Positions 24,566-35,217 of a stretch of DNA of 64,000 nt are shown here, in pieces. This DNA comes from Variovorax paradoxus (GTDB lineage: Bacteria; Pseudomonadota; Gammaproteobacteria; Burkholderiales; Burkholderiaceae_C), in the NCBI GenBank assembly GCA_016806145.1, contig CP063166.1, forward strand, positions 62,001 to 126,000. Direction: 5' to 3'. Below the pieces are notes generated by a model. The model did not search any database, had not been told where the DNA came from, and saw only the letters and a list, made by a program, of their open reading frames with translations. The position numbers were made by a program, and so were the translations under genes. Positions within the stretch are counted from its first letter, which is position 1. The number at the start of each line of letters is the position of its first letter.

Positions 24566-24946
24566 ATGAAACTGTCATCGCTGGTCCTCGCGGCCGCCGC
24601 CGTCCTCGCATCGGGCCAGGCCTTCGCGCAGCGCGGTCCCGAGGCGGGCTGCGCCGCCAAGCGCGAGGCCATCTCGCGCGACATCGAAGCGGCCAAGGCC
24701 GAGGGCCAGGACCACCGCGTGCGCGGACTCGAACGCGCGCTGGCCGAGGTGCGGCGCAACTGCAGCGATGCCAAATTGGCCGCGCGCCACCAGGAGCGCA
24801 TCCGCGGCGAGGAGCGCAAGGTCGCGCAGCGCGAACGCGAGCTGGCCGAGGCGCGCCGCAAGGGCGATCGCGACAAGATCGCGCGCCGCGAGGACAAGCT
24901 GCGCGAAGCCCAGGCCGAGCTGCAGCGCGTCAAGGACCTGCCCTGA
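24566..24946 (+). CDS. DUF1090-family periplasmic coiled-coil protein
   Basis: This is a 126-residue protein with a cleavable signal peptide (residues 1-21, ending QAFA) and a highly charged helical remainder. Features include GCAAKREAISRDIEAAKAEG, 'HRVRGLERALAEVRRNCSD', and repeated Arg/Glu heptads to the end. Two conserved cysteines (in GCAAK and RNCSD) could form a disulfide. This is the pattern of the DUF1090 (YqjC-like) family, of unknown function. AAGGAG precedes the ATG. It ends 13 bases before the Crp/Fnr gene, so they may be co-transcribed. Confidence 0.85.
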   Translation: MKLSSLVLAAAAVLASGQAFAQRGPEAGCAAKREAISRDIEAAKAEGQDHRVRGLERALAEVRRNCSDAKLAARHQERIRGEERKVAQRERELAEARRKGDRDKIARREDKLREAQAELQRVKDLP

Positions 24947-24959
24947 GCCTCGAGAGACG

Positions 24960-25670
24960 ATGCCCGCTGTCCGGCCCGTTCCACCTCCCGCCTCGCTGAG
25001 CCTGCCGCAACTGCTGCAGGGCTCGGCCTGGTTCCCGCAGCTCGGCGTGGCCGCCGGCGAGCGCGTGCTCGAGGAGATGCGCGAGGTCGAGGTGGCGACC
25101 GGCGCCGCGCTGTGCCGCTGCGGCGACACCCCGCTGCACTGGTACGGCACCATCGACGGCCTGCTCAAGTGGTGCGTGAGCTCGCCCGACGGGCGCTCGG
25201 TCACCCTGGGCGGCCTGTCGACCGGCAGCTGGTTCGGCGAAGGCACGCTGCTGCGCGGCGTGCCGCGCACCGCGGACATCATCGCGCTGCGCCCCAGCCG
25301 GGTGGCGCTGATGCCGCTCGAGACCTTCGACTGGCTGCGCGCCACGCACCGCAGCTTCGACGACTTCCTGCTGCGCCAGATCAACGAGCGCATGCACTGG
25401 TTCCTCGGCAACTTCGCCGCGCACCACCTGCTGGACACCGACAGCCAGGTCGCGCGCGCGCTCGTCGGCCTGTTCCACGAGTGGCTGCATCCGGGCAGCG
25501 ATCCGCACCTGGAGGTGTCCCAGGAGGAGATCGCCAACCTCTCGGGCCTGTCGCGCCAGCGCTGCAACGCGGCGTTGCGGCGGCTGGCATCGGCCGGCCT
25601 GCTGCGCATCGAGTACGGCGGCATCACCGTGACCGATCTCGACGGCCTGCGCCGCCGCATCGACGGCTGA
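24960..25670 (+). CDS. Crp/Fnr-family transcriptional regulator
   Basis: This is a 236-residue protein. A cyclic-nucleotide-binding-like beta-barrel covers residues 20-140 (LGGLSTGSWFGEGTLLRGVP, the barrel's conserved loop region). A long dimer helix and a C-terminal HTH follow (EEIANLSGLSRQRCNAALRR, about 190-210). There is no FNR-type N-terminal cysteine cluster; two cysteines at LCRCGD are not in that arrangement. The ligand is unknown. The gene starts 13 bases after the DUF1090 gene and converges on the monooxygenase gene with 12 bases between stops. Confidence 0.88.
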   Translation: MPAVRPVPPPASLSLPQLLQGSAWFPQLGVAAGERVLEEMREVEVATGAALCRCGDTPLHWYGTIDGLLKWCVSSPDGRSVTLGGLSTGSWFGEGTLLRGVPRTADIIALRPSRVALMPLETFDWLRATHRSFDDFLLRQINERMHWFLGNFAAHHLLDTDSQVARALVGLFHEWLHPGSDPHLEVSQEEIANLSGLSRQRCNAALRRLASAGLLRIEYGGITVTDLDGLRRRIDG

Positions 25671-25682
25671 GCGCCGCGTGCC

Positions 25683-27485
25683 TCAGCGCCGGTGGTGCGA
25701 GGGCGCGAGCTCGTACACCGGCGTGTCGAGCCCTTCGGCGCGCGCCTTGAGCTGCAGCGCGAGGAACTGCGAGTAGTGGCGCGACTGGTGCAGGTTGCCG
25801 CCGTGGATCCAGAGGTTGGGCACCTGCGTCGGCTTCCACATGTTGCGCAGCTCGCCTTCCCACGGACCCGGATCCTTCGGCGTGTCGGAGCCCAGGCCCC
25901 AGCACTTGCCGACCCGGTCGGCGACCTCGGGCGAGATCAGGTCGGCCAGCCAGCCGTTCATCGAGCCGTAGCCGGTGGCATAGACCAGCAGGTCGGCCGG
26001 CAGCTCGCTGCCGTCGGTCAGCGTCACCGAGCGTTCGTTCACGCGCTCGATGTTCACGCCGCTCCTGAGCTTCACGCTGCCGTTGGCCACCAGCTCCGAG
26101 GCGCCCACGTCGATGTAGTAGCCCGAGCCGCGCCGCAGGTACTTCATGAACAGGCCCGAGCCGTCGGCGCCGAAGTCGAGCAGGAAGCCCGCCTTCTCCA
26201 GCCGCGCATAGAGGTCGGCATCGCGCTTCTTCATCTCGTCGTAGACCGGGATGTGGAAGGTGTGCATCACCTGGTAGGGCACCGAGGCGAAGATCAGGTC
26301 GGCCTTGTGGTGGTCGATGCCGCTCTTCACCGCCTGCTCGGAGTACAGGCCGCCGAGCGCCAGTTCCATCAGCGAGTCGGAGGGCGCGATGTGGGTCGAC
26401 GAGCGCTGGATCATCGTCACGTCGGCGCCGTGCTCCCACAGCGCCGCGCAGATGTCGTGCGCCGAGTTGTTCGAGCCCAGCACCACGCACTTCTTGCCCG
26501 CGTAGGCCTCGGGCCCGGGGTGCTTGCTCGAATGGTGCTGGTCGCCCTGGAAGTTCTCGGCGCCCGCGAGCACGGGCACGTTCGGGTAGCCCGACACGCC
26601 GAGCGCGAACACCAACTGCTTCGGCCGCAGAACCACCTCCTTGCCCTCGCGTTCCACGCGCACTTCCCAGCGCTGCGTGGCCTCGTCGAAGCGCGCCTTC
26701 TTCGCCGTGGTCGAGCTCCAGTAGTTGAGCTCCATCACCTTGGTGTACATCTCGAGCCAGTCGCCGACCTTGTCCTTGGGCGCGAACACCGGCCAGTCGT
26801 CGGGGAAGGGCATGTAGGGCAGGTGGTCGTACCAGACCGGGTCGTGCAGGCACAGCGACTTGTAGCGGTTGCGCCAGGAGTCGCCCGCGCGCGCGTTGCG
26901 CTCGATGATGATCGTGGGCACGCCGAGCCGGCGCAGCCGCGCGCCGAGCGCGATCCCGCCCTGGCCGCCGCCCACGATCACCACCTCGGGCTGCTCGGTG
27001 TAGCCCAGCGTGCGGGCCTCCTCCTCGCGCTTCTCGAGCCAGCTCTGGCGCCCCTTCTGCACGCCGTGCTCCGCGCCCTTGATGCGGTTCGCGCCGGTCT
27101 TCTCCTCGAAGCCCTTGAGCTCGGTCATGGTGGTCAGCAGCGTCCAGGCCTTGCCGCCGCGCAGCCGCAGGTGGCCGCGGCCGCGCGCCACACGGGTCTC
27201 GAAGGTGAACCAGGCCTCGGTCACGCCATCGGCCTCGCTGGCCTCGCCCTCGAGCGCGAAGTTCGAGGGCTGCGTGTCGGCCAGCCGCGCCGCCAGCATC
27301 GCGCGGATCGCGCCCGCGCCTTCCTGCGTGCGGATGTTCCAGGTGAAGGCCACGAGGTCGCGCCAGAAGCCCTCGGCCTCGAACAGCGCGACCGTGGCCT
27401 CGACGTCGTTGCGCGCGAGCGCGGCGCCGAAGTCGGCCAGCCAGGTGGCGGCAGCCCGCGTGGGGGCGGCGGTGGATGCGGTCAT
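25683..27485 (-). CDS. Flavin-containing monooxygenase with N-terminal SnoaL-like domain
   Basis: This is a 600-residue protein in two parts. Residues 10-130 resemble a SnoaL/NTF2-like domain ('DFGAALARNDVEATVALFEA'). From about 165 on there is an FAD/NADPH monooxygenase with VVIVGGGQGGIALGARLRRL (FAD site, 168-187), NFQGDQHHSSKH (the FxGxxxHxxx-like motif) and VVLGSNNSAHDI (NADPH site). Such proteins are annotated as flavin-containing or Baeyer-Villiger-type monooxygenases and act on small organic substrates. The start at 27485 is the ATG before TASTAAPTR; longer frames upstream read into non-coding sequence. The substrate is unknown, and no partner genes are adjacent on this strand. Confidence 0.87.
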   Translation of the reverse strand: MTASTAAPTRAAATWLADFGAALARNDVEATVALFEAEGFWRDLVAFTWNIRTQEGAGAIRAMLAARLADTQPSNFALEGEASEADGVTEAWFTFETRVARGRGHLRLRGGKAWTLLTTMTELKGFEEKTGANRIKGAEHGVQKGRQSWLEKREEEARTLGYTEQPEVVIVGGGQGGIALGARLRRLGVPTIIIERNARAGDSWRNRYKSLCLHDPVWYDHLPYMPFPDDWPVFAPKDKVGDWLEMYTKVMELNYWSSTTAKKARFDEATQRWEVRVEREGKEVVLRPKQLVFALGVSGYPNVPVLAGAENFQGDQHHSSKHPGPEAYAGKKCVVLGSNNSAHDICAALWEHGADVTMIQRSSTHIAPSDSLMELALGGLYSEQAVKSGIDHHKADLIFASVPYQVMHTFHIPVYDEMKKRDADLYARLEKAGFLLDFGADGSGLFMKYLRRGSGYYIDVGASELVANGSVKLRSGVNIERVNERSVTLTDGSELPADLLVYATGYGSMNGWLADLISPEVADRVGKCWGLGSDTPKDPGPWEGELRNMWKPTQVPNLWIHGGNLHQSRHYSQFLALQLKARAEGLDTPVYELAPSHHRR

Positions 27486-27838
27486 CGAATGTCTCCGTGT
27501 ATGAATGGATGAGAACGAACGCTGCGCCGCGGACGGCGCGGGTTGCGTTGCGCAGCTTTCGTGCCGCGCGGCGGCGCACGGTGGATCAAGGACTTGGCGG
27601 GGGTTTTGTCGCGGGTGGGCTGCGTTGTCGCGCTCCCGGTGCGACGCGGATGAGACGGCGAGACGGCCCCGCCGCCTTTGCGAAGTCCCTTCAATCACCC
27701 ATTGGGAGGAGCGTTGCCGCAGGGCGACGACCACGTCTCATGGTGATGCGAAAGTATTCCGTCGCGGATAGATTTGGCCGCCGTCTGCCGACGAGGTCGG
27801 CGGGGCAACGCGTCAATCCAACAGAAAGAGATGAGGAA
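27486..27838. other. 353-base intergenic region without a recognised gene
   Basis: This region lies between the divergent monooxygenase and lipoprotein genes and should hold both promoters. I see no supported coding sequence. The only clear structure is a perfect hairpin, GCCGAC (27787-27792), GAG, GTCGGC (27796-27801), about 40 bases before the lipoprotein start. It could act in that gene's leader. Confidence 0.5.
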
Positions 27839-29215
27839 ATGAGGAGCACGACAACAATGGCCCTGTGCGCCACGGCACTGGCGGCGGTCATCGCGGGATG
27901 CGGTGGCGGTGGCGGTGGGGGAGGAGGCGGTGGCGGGCTGCCGTTCGCCGTGGTGCCGCAGACGCCCGCCGAGTCGGAAGCCAAGCTGTCCGTCGAGGTC
28001 GACGGCAGCGCCGCGAGTCCCGACGGCGCGGGCAAGTACCAGGTGGCGCCGGGCCAGCTCGTGACGGTCAAGTCCAGCGATGGCAGCGAGATCACCTGGA
28101 CCGCGGACAGCCGCGATGGCGCGGCCCAGCGCGTCGAGGTCGATACCTCCGGCTCGCAATGGCTGTCGCGTTTCAAGAACCCCAAAGCGACGGGCAGCGT
28201 CGAGTTCAAGCTGACGGCCAGCGCATCGGGCAACCGCCGCAAGGAACTGAGCTTCTCGGTCGGTAACGGCGACTATCGCAACGGCCGCTACACCGTGTAC
28301 GCGGCCAACGGCTCGCGCCAGGTGCTTGCCATCGATTTCGACAAGGCCACCTACACCCTGACCGACACGGCGGGCGATGCGAGCTCGGGCACCCTGACCG
28401 CGGGCGCGTCGCGCGACGGCGACTGGAAGGTGCAGAGCAGCCGCAGCAAGAGCGACGTGCTCGCGCTGCGCGGCCTCGGCGACAACATCGTCGGCGCGCT
28501 GCCGTTCGCGGTGGGCTACAAGTCGCCGACCACCTACGAACCGTTCCCCTTCATCGCGTCGCGCGCGCTGGTCCTGCAGCAGGGCAAGCTCGACGGCACC
28601 TACGACCGCGGCCGCATCGACTTCTCGCCCGCGGGCGGGCAATCGGCCATCGCGCAGATCCAGATCTCGGGTGGCGGCAAGGTGATGAAGCAGTGCCTCA
28701 ACCTCACCATCTACAAGATCGAACAGTGCCCGAGCGCCGACGTGTCTGTCAGCAACGTCGAGCCCGATCCGCAGCAGCCCGGGCTGTGGACGATGAAGAG
28801 CGCCGTCGACGGCACCCTGTTCGGTCGCTTCGCGCTCGCCGACTTCGGCGGCGAGAAGGTGTACCTGAGCGCGGGTCCGTCGCCCACGACCAACAGCCAG
28901 GTGCTGGCGGTGGGCGTGCCGGCCGCATCGGGCTACGCGGACTTCAGCAGCAAGGGCTGGTCGACGGGCGGCACGGCCGATGTCGTGGTGGCCGCCGGCT
29001 CGACGTACTCGCTGACCGGCACGTACGGCGCGGCGACCGCGCAGGTCGATCTCGCGCTGGCGGTCCAGCCATCGTTCGGGCCGACGGGCATGCGCACGGC
29101 GACGAAGGGCAGCTCGGTCTACTTCGCGATGCGCTCTAAGCAGCTCGAGCTGCTGATCGGCGCGCGCACCCCGTCGCTGAACGCAGGCTTCCTGCACCTG
29201 GGCTTGGTCGACTGA
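27839..29215 (+). CDS. Poly-glycine lipoprotein of unknown function
   Basis: This is a 458-residue predicted lipoprotein. The signal ends with LAAVIAGC, a lipobox placing the acylated Cys at about residue 21. Twelve consecutive glycines follow directly, a spacer often seen in betaproteobacterial surface lipoproteins. The rest is Ser/Thr/Asp/Gly-rich and probably beta-structured, with segments such as NGRYTVYAANGSRQVLAIDF and DGTLFGRFALADFGGEKVYL. The start follows AGGAA on the transcript. It stands alone and ends at a good terminator. I do not recognise the family; a large extracytoplasmic beta-rich domain is all that can be said. Confidence 0.8.
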   Translation: MRSTTTMALCATALAAVIAGCGGGGGGGGGGGGLPFAVVPQTPAESEAKLSVEVDGSAASPDGAGKYQVAPGQLVTVKSSDGSEITWTADSRDGAAQRVEVDTSGSQWLSRFKNPKATGSVEFKLTASASGNRRKELSFSVGNGDYRNGRYTVYAANGSRQVLAIDFDKATYTLTDTAGDASSGTLTAGASRDGDWKVQSSRSKSDVLALRGLGDNIVGALPFAVGYKSPTTYEPFPFIASRALVLQQGKLDGTYDRGRIDFSPAGGQSAIAQIQISGGGKVMKQCLNLTIYKIEQCPSADVSVSNVEPDPQQPGLWTMKSAVDGTLFGRFALADFGGEKVYLSAGPSPTTNSQVLAVGVPAASGYADFSSKGWSTGGTADVVVAAGSTYSLTGTYGAATAQVDLALAVQPSFGPTGMRTATKGSSVYFAMRSKQLELLIGARTPSLNAGFLHLGLVD

Positions 29216-29233
29216 TCGCGTCCATTCCGCGAC

Positions 29234-29265
29234 AAGCCCGTGCCCGCCAGGGTGCGGGCTTTTTT
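29234..29265 (+). terminator. Rho-independent terminator after the lipoprotein gene
   Basis: AAGCCCG (29234-29240) pairs with CGGGCTT (29255-29261), the stem closing further through imperfect pairs, and is followed by a run of T. The T run merges with the stop codon of the convergent AraC-type gene at 29265. Confidence 0.8.
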
Positions 29266-30338
29266 CATGGGCGGGCCGCCGGCTTGCCCTTGCCCGGCGC
29301 CAGCACGTCGTCGAAAGCCTGCAACTGCCACACCGCGCGCGGCGTGCGCACCGTGTAGCGCTCGCGGTACTCCGACGGGCTCATGCCGGCGATGCGCTTG
29401 AAGGTGCGCCGGAAGGTCGAGACGTCCGCGTAGCCCGAGGCATCGGCGATCTCGTGCATCGAGCGCCAGGTGGCCTCGAGCCACATGCGCGCGCGCTTCA
29501 CGCGCAGCTCGTGCAGGAACTGGATCGGCGAGCGCTCGATGTGGCGCGCGAACAGCCGCACCAGCGTGCGTTCGCTGACCGCCGCGGCCGAGGCCATCTC
29601 GGCCACCGTCAGCGGCCGGCCCGCGTTGGCCTCGATGAAGGCGATGGCGCGGTGCAGCGGCGCATCGCGCGAGGTGCCCACCACCTGCTCGGGGATGTCG
29701 AGCACCAGGTGCTGGCGTTCGGGGTTGGCGAGGAACTTGTCGCGGCAGGCCGCGGCGAGGTCCGACAGGCCCACGCCGTCGAGCAGCTTGAGCACCATCG
29801 CATGCATCAGGTCGGGCGTGGCCGCCAGCACCATGTGCGGGCCGAGCGTCAGCGGGGTCTCGCTGTGGATCGGGGTGTCGGGGAAGTCGTGCGCGAAGCC
29901 GGACTGGTAGAGCCACGACAGCGGCACCGGCTGGTGCGCGAGCAGCCCCGCGCGCCCGGCCAGCCACAGGCCGGTGCCGCAGGCACCGATCCAGTCGCCG
30001 GCCGCGTGGCGACTCGCGAGCTGCGCGCAGAGCGCGGCGTTCTGCGCCACCAGCCGGCGCAGGCCGGGAATGGTCACCATCATCAGCGGCGGCACCACCG
30101 CGAGCGCGGTGGCGGGCGCGCGGCGCGCACGCTTCGCCTCCTCGTCCGACTGGAACGCAAGGCGCCGCATCGCATGCGGTCCGCCGTCGGGCCCGAGCAG
30201 CCGCCAGGCCACCGGCGCGTCGATGCGCCGCCCCGCGCGCGCACGCGCCAGCGAGTTCGCCTCGCGCAGGATGTCGATGGCACCGAAGACGCTGCCGGGC
30301 AGGCCGCCATGCGGCAGGTAGAGGTCGAAGCGGATCAT
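29265..30338 (-). CDS. GlxA-type AraC regulator (DJ-1/PfpI-like plus HTH)
   Basis: This is a 357-residue regulator. The N-terminal half has the DJ-1/PfpI-like amidase fold ('IRFDLYLPHGGLPGSVFGAI', 'WIGACGTGLWLAGRAGLL' with the nucleophile-elbow Cys). The C-terminal 110 residues form a double AraC HTH ('LTVAEMASAAAVSERTLVRL', 'IADASGYADVSTFRRTFKRI', 'MSPSEYRERY'). GlxA-type members regulate carnitine, betaine, arginine or nitrogen compound genes; CdhR of carnitine catabolism belongs here. It is divergent from a Bug receptor operon 103 bases away and probably regulates it. A palindrome lies between them. Confidence 0.88.
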   Translation of the reverse strand: MIRFDLYLPHGGLPGSVFGAIDILREANSLARARAGRRIDAPVAWRLLGPDGGPHAMRRLAFQSDEEAKRARRAPATALAVVPPLMMVTIPGLRRLVAQNAALCAQLASRHAAGDWIGACGTGLWLAGRAGLLAHQPVPLSWLYQSGFAHDFPDTPIHSETPLTLGPHMVLAATPDLMHAMVLKLLDGVGLSDLAAACRDKFLANPERQHLVLDIPEQVVGTSRDAPLHRAIAFIEANAGRPLTVAEMASAAAVSERTLVRLFARHIERSPIQFLHELRVKRARMWLEATWRSMHEIADASGYADVSTFRRTFKRIAGMSPSEYRERYTVRTPRAVWQLQAFDDVLAPGKGKPAARP

Positions 30339-30386
30339 GGGCTTGGCGGATTGTGTACCCCGAGTGGCTGAAAAGATCCTGTGCCG

Positions 30387-30419
30387 CGTGGGACCGCGTT
30401 TGTAGCATCCGCTCCCACG
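30387..30419. promoter_or_regulatory. Inverted repeat in the AraC/Bug divergent region
   Basis: CGTGGGA (30387-30393) and TCCCACG (30413-30419) form perfect 7-base arms 26 bases apart, start to start. They lie 22 bases before the Bug start codon and 49 bases from the AraC-type start. It may be a regulator site or a short leader hairpin. Confidence 0.4.
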
Positions 30420-30441
30420 TCAACCACAGCCGGAGTTCGAG

Positions 30442-31422
30442 ATGAGCCTCACATGGATCGCGCGCCGCCTGGCCATCGGCCTCGCGGTGCTTCCCCTGGT
30501 CGCGGGTGCGCAGGCCTGGCCTGCCAGGCCGGTCAACTGGGTCGTGCCCTATCCCGCGGGCGGGCCGGCCGACGTGATCGCCCGCGCCATCGCGCCGCGC
30601 ATGGCCCGCGAGCTGGGCCAGCCGGTGCTGGTGGAGAACCTCGGCGGCGTGGGCGGCGCGCTGGCCGCGCAGAAGGTGCTGAACGCGCCGGCCGACGGCT
30701 ACACGGTGCTGCAGGGCTCGCCCAATGAAGTCATCCTCGCGCCGCTCGCGCGCGCCGCGGTGAAGCTCAAGCTCGAGGACTTCGTGCTGGTCTCGCCGGC
30801 CACCAACAACCCGCTGGTGCTGGTGACGCGCAAGGCGCTCGCGGCCGACGACCTCGATGCCTTCGCGGCGCTCGCGCGCTCTTCCGCCGCGCAGCCGCTG
30901 ACCTACGGCAGCGTGGGCGTGGGCTCGATGTTCCACCTCGCGGCCGAGGACCTGGCCGCGCGCATGGATGCCAGGGTCATGCACGTGCCCTACAGCGGGG
31001 GCGCGCCGCTGATCCAGGACCTGGGCGGCGCCAACCTCGACTTCGCGCTGATGCCCTTCACCACCGGCTACCTGGGGCTGGCCGAGACCGGCCGGCTCAA
31101 GATCCTCGCCGTCGCCTCGAAGCAGCGCCTCGCGCAGATGAAGAACGTGCAGACCTTCGCGGAAAGCCGCGTCGCCGCCGACTACGAGGCCGGCGCCTGG
31201 GCCGGGCCGATGGTGCGCAAGGGCACGCCCGAGGCCGTGGTCGAGCGCCTGCACAAGGCGCTGCAGGCGAGCCTGGCCGACCCGCAGGTGCGCACGACCC
31301 TCGAGGCCTCGGGCTCGCAGGTGTCCGAGCGCATGAGCCTGGCCGAGGCCGCGCGCTTCCTGGCCGCCGAGGCCGAGCGCTATCGCACGCTCGCGCGCCG
31401 CATCGGCGTGCGGCCCGAATGA
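30442..31422 (+). CDS. Bug/TctC-family periplasmic receptor (orphan)
   Basis: This is a 326-residue receptor with a signal peptide (residues 1-24, VAGAQA). The Bug motifs are WPARPVNWVVPYPAGGPADV, VLVENLGGVGGALAAQ and ADGYTVLQGSPNEV. The 'NNPLVLVTRKAL' and 'LTYGSVGVGSMFHLAAEDLA' segments are the usual second ligand-binding lobe. Family members bind carboxylates in the periplasm. It leads an apparent three-gene unit with an alpha/beta hydrolase (22-base gap) and a class IV aminotransferase. No TctA/TctB genes accompany it. Confidence 0.9.
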   Translation: MSLTWIARRLAIGLAVLPLVAGAQAWPARPVNWVVPYPAGGPADVIARAIAPRMARELGQPVLVENLGGVGGALAAQKVLNAPADGYTVLQGSPNEVILAPLARAAVKLKLEDFVLVSPATNNPLVLVTRKALAADDLDAFAALARSSAAQPLTYGSVGVGSMFHLAAEDLAARMDARVMHVPYSGGAPLIQDLGGANLDFALMPFTTGYLGLAETGRLKILAVASKQRLAQMKNVQTFAESRVAADYEAGAWAGPMVRKGTPEAVVERLHKALQASLADPQVRTTLEASGSQVSERMSLAEAARFLAAEAERYRTLARRIGVRPE

Positions 31423-31444
31423 GCGCCGCGCGAGGAGCATCGGC

Positions 31445-32290
31445 ATGAGCTTTGTGCATTCCGGCGGCGTCGACATCTACTACGAGCGCACGGGCCAGGG
31501 GCCGGCGCTGCTGTTCTGCCACGGCGCGGGATCGAATGCCGCGACCTGGTGGCAGCAGATCCCCGCGTTCTCGCAGCGCTTCACCTGCATCGCGTTCGAC
31601 GCGCGCTGCTTCGGCCGTTCGGTCGCGCCGCTCGAGGCCTTCGGGCATGAGGCCCTGGTGGCCGATGCACTCGCGGTGCTCGATGCCGAGGGCATCGACA
31701 GCGCCGCGCTGGTGTGCCAGTCGCTCGGCGGCATGACCGGCGCGCGGCTCGCGCTGCGCCATCCCGAGCGGGTGTGGGCCTTCGCCTGCTGCGACTCGCC
31801 GCTGGCGATCGACCATCCGCGGATGCTGGCCAATGTCGCGGCCTTTCTCGGCGAGGTGGCGGCGACCGAGCTCGAGGACCGCGCGCTGAGCCCGGCCTTC
31901 GTGCGCGAGCGGCCCGCGATGGCCTGGCTGTACCGGCAGATCAACCAGTTCAATCCCGCGGTGCACGGCGCCGTGGCCGGCCGCGGCGGCCCGGGATGGG
32001 GCGAGCGCCTCGCAGCGCTGTTCGCGCCGGAGCAGCTGCTCGCGCTCGACGACCTGCAACGCCTGCGCTGCCCGACGCTGTTCGTGGTCGGTGCCGAGGA
32101 CCGCGTGGTCACGCCCGCGGTGGTGCGCGACATCGCGCGCCAGGTCGAGGGCAGCCGCGTGGCGGAGATCGCGGCCGCGGGGCATTCGCCGTACTTCGAA
32201 CAGGCGCAGAACTTCAATGCCGCGGTGCTGGCCTTTCTCGTCGATGCCTGGGCCGGCGCGCGCCATGGTTTTCCAACTGCAGGAGCTTGA
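31445..32290 (+). CDS. Alpha/beta hydrolase
   Basis: This is a 281-residue hydrolase with the oxyanion segment LLFCHGAGSNAATW and nucleophile elbow VCQSLGG (Ser93). The acid is Asp219 in VVGAEDRVV and the base is His247 in AAGHSPYFE. The lid region is rich in charged residues. It resembles 3-oxoadipate enol-lactonase and other ester or C-C hydrolases, but the substrate is not clear. GAGGAG lies just before the start. It is followed after one base by the aminotransferase gene (TGA-g-ATG). Confidence 0.87.
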   Translation: MSFVHSGGVDIYYERTGQGPALLFCHGAGSNAATWWQQIPAFSQRFTCIAFDARCFGRSVAPLEAFGHEALVADALAVLDAEGIDSAALVCQSLGGMTGARLALRHPERVWAFACCDSPLAIDHPRMLANVAAFLGEVAATELEDRALSPAFVRERPAMAWLYRQINQFNPAVHGAVAGRGGPGWGERLAALFAPEQLLALDDLQRLRCPTLFVVGAEDRVVTPAVVRDIARQVEGSRVAEIAAAGHSPYFEQAQNFNAAVLAFLVDAWAGARHGFPTAGA

Positions 32291-32291
32291 G

Positions 32292-33191
32292 ATGCAAGTC
32301 GACAACGTTTCCTTCCTCGGGCGTCGCGCGATGCTTGCCATGGGCCTGTCGGCCGTGGGCGGCGTCAGCGCGGCCGATGTGCCCGCACCCGCACCGGCCG
32401 TGGGCCGCATCGACGGCGAACCGCCCTCGGTCGGCGACCTGCGCGCGATGGCGCTCGCCAACTACGGGCACTTCAGCACCATGCGCATCCGCCGGCGCAG
32501 CGTGCAGGGGCTGGACTTCCAGCTGGCCCGGCTGGACCGCAGCACGCGGCTCCTGTTCGGCAGCGAGCTCGAGGGCGAGCGGGTGCGCCGGCTGGTGCGC
32601 GAGGCCGTGCCCGACGACGACCGGACCTGGCTGGTGCGAATCAACGTCTTCCCGCGCGTGGCGGGCTTCGCCGACCTCACCAAGCCGATGCCCGCCGGCG
32701 TGTTCGTCACCCAGTCGCCGCTCGCGGCCGAGGCGCCGCCGCCGCGCGCCGTGCGCTCGGTGCAGCACGAGCGCGTGCTGCCCGAGGTCAAGCATGTCGG
32801 CACTTTCGGCCTGTTCCACCACCGCAAGCTCGCGCAGGCGGCGGGTTTCGACGACGCGCTGTTCCTCGACGCGCGGCGCAGCATCTCGGAGGGAAGCACG
32901 TGGAACATCGGCTTCTACGACGGGCGCCGCGTGGTGCTGCCGACCGCGCCCGCGCTGCCCGGCGGTGCCATCCACCTGCTGCGGCTGGGCATGCGCTCGC
33001 ATGGCATTCCCTTCGTCGAGCGCGACATCCGCATCGACGAGATCAAGGATTTCGAGCTGGCTTTCTGGACCAACGTGCCCGACACGGTGCGGCCGCTGCG
33101 GCGCATCGATGCGACCGAGTTCTCGGTGACTCATCCGCTGCACGAGCGCCTGAAGGCCTGCTACGAATCGAACGAGTGGACCGCGCTGTAG
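32292..33191 (+). CDS. Class IV aminotransferase-family protein with twin-arginine-like N-terminus
   Basis: This is a 299-residue fold type IV PLP protein. From residue 39 (GRIDGEPPSVGDLRAMALANYGHF) it follows the small family related to aminodeoxychorismate lyase and branched-chain aminotransferase. K167 (LPEVKHVGTFGL) is the likely PLP lysine and E200 lies in ISEGSTWNIGF. Residues 1-38 are an unexpected extension, FLGRRAMLAMGLSAVGGVSA, which looks like a Tat signal peptide. The start is well supported by AGGAG 6 bases upstream (32281-32285). Whether it is exported is untested; the reaction is unknown. It converges on the sigma-54 activator gene (10-base gap). Confidence 0.78.
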   Translation: MQVDNVSFLGRRAMLAMGLSAVGGVSAADVPAPAPAVGRIDGEPPSVGDLRAMALANYGHFSTMRIRRRSVQGLDFQLARLDRSTRLLFGSELEGERVRRLVREAVPDDDRTWLVRINVFPRVAGFADLTKPMPAGVFVTQSPLAAEAPPPRAVRSVQHERVLPEVKHVGTFGLFHHRKLAQAAGFDDALFLDARRSISEGSTWNIGFYDGRRVVLPTAPALPGGAIHLLRLGMRSHGIPFVERDIRIDEIKDFELAFWTNVPDTVRPLRRIDATEFSVTHPLHERLKACYESNEWTAL

Positions 33192-33201
33192 CGGTGTGCG
33201 A

Positions 33202-35124
<1,923 letters not shown>

Positions 35125-35217
35125 GCTCGACCTCGCGATGGCACGCGGCCGCCGGGGGATCGGAGGGCTGCCGTGCAGCCGGACATCATTCGGCTGTCGC
35201 GCTGTCGCAGCACAGAG

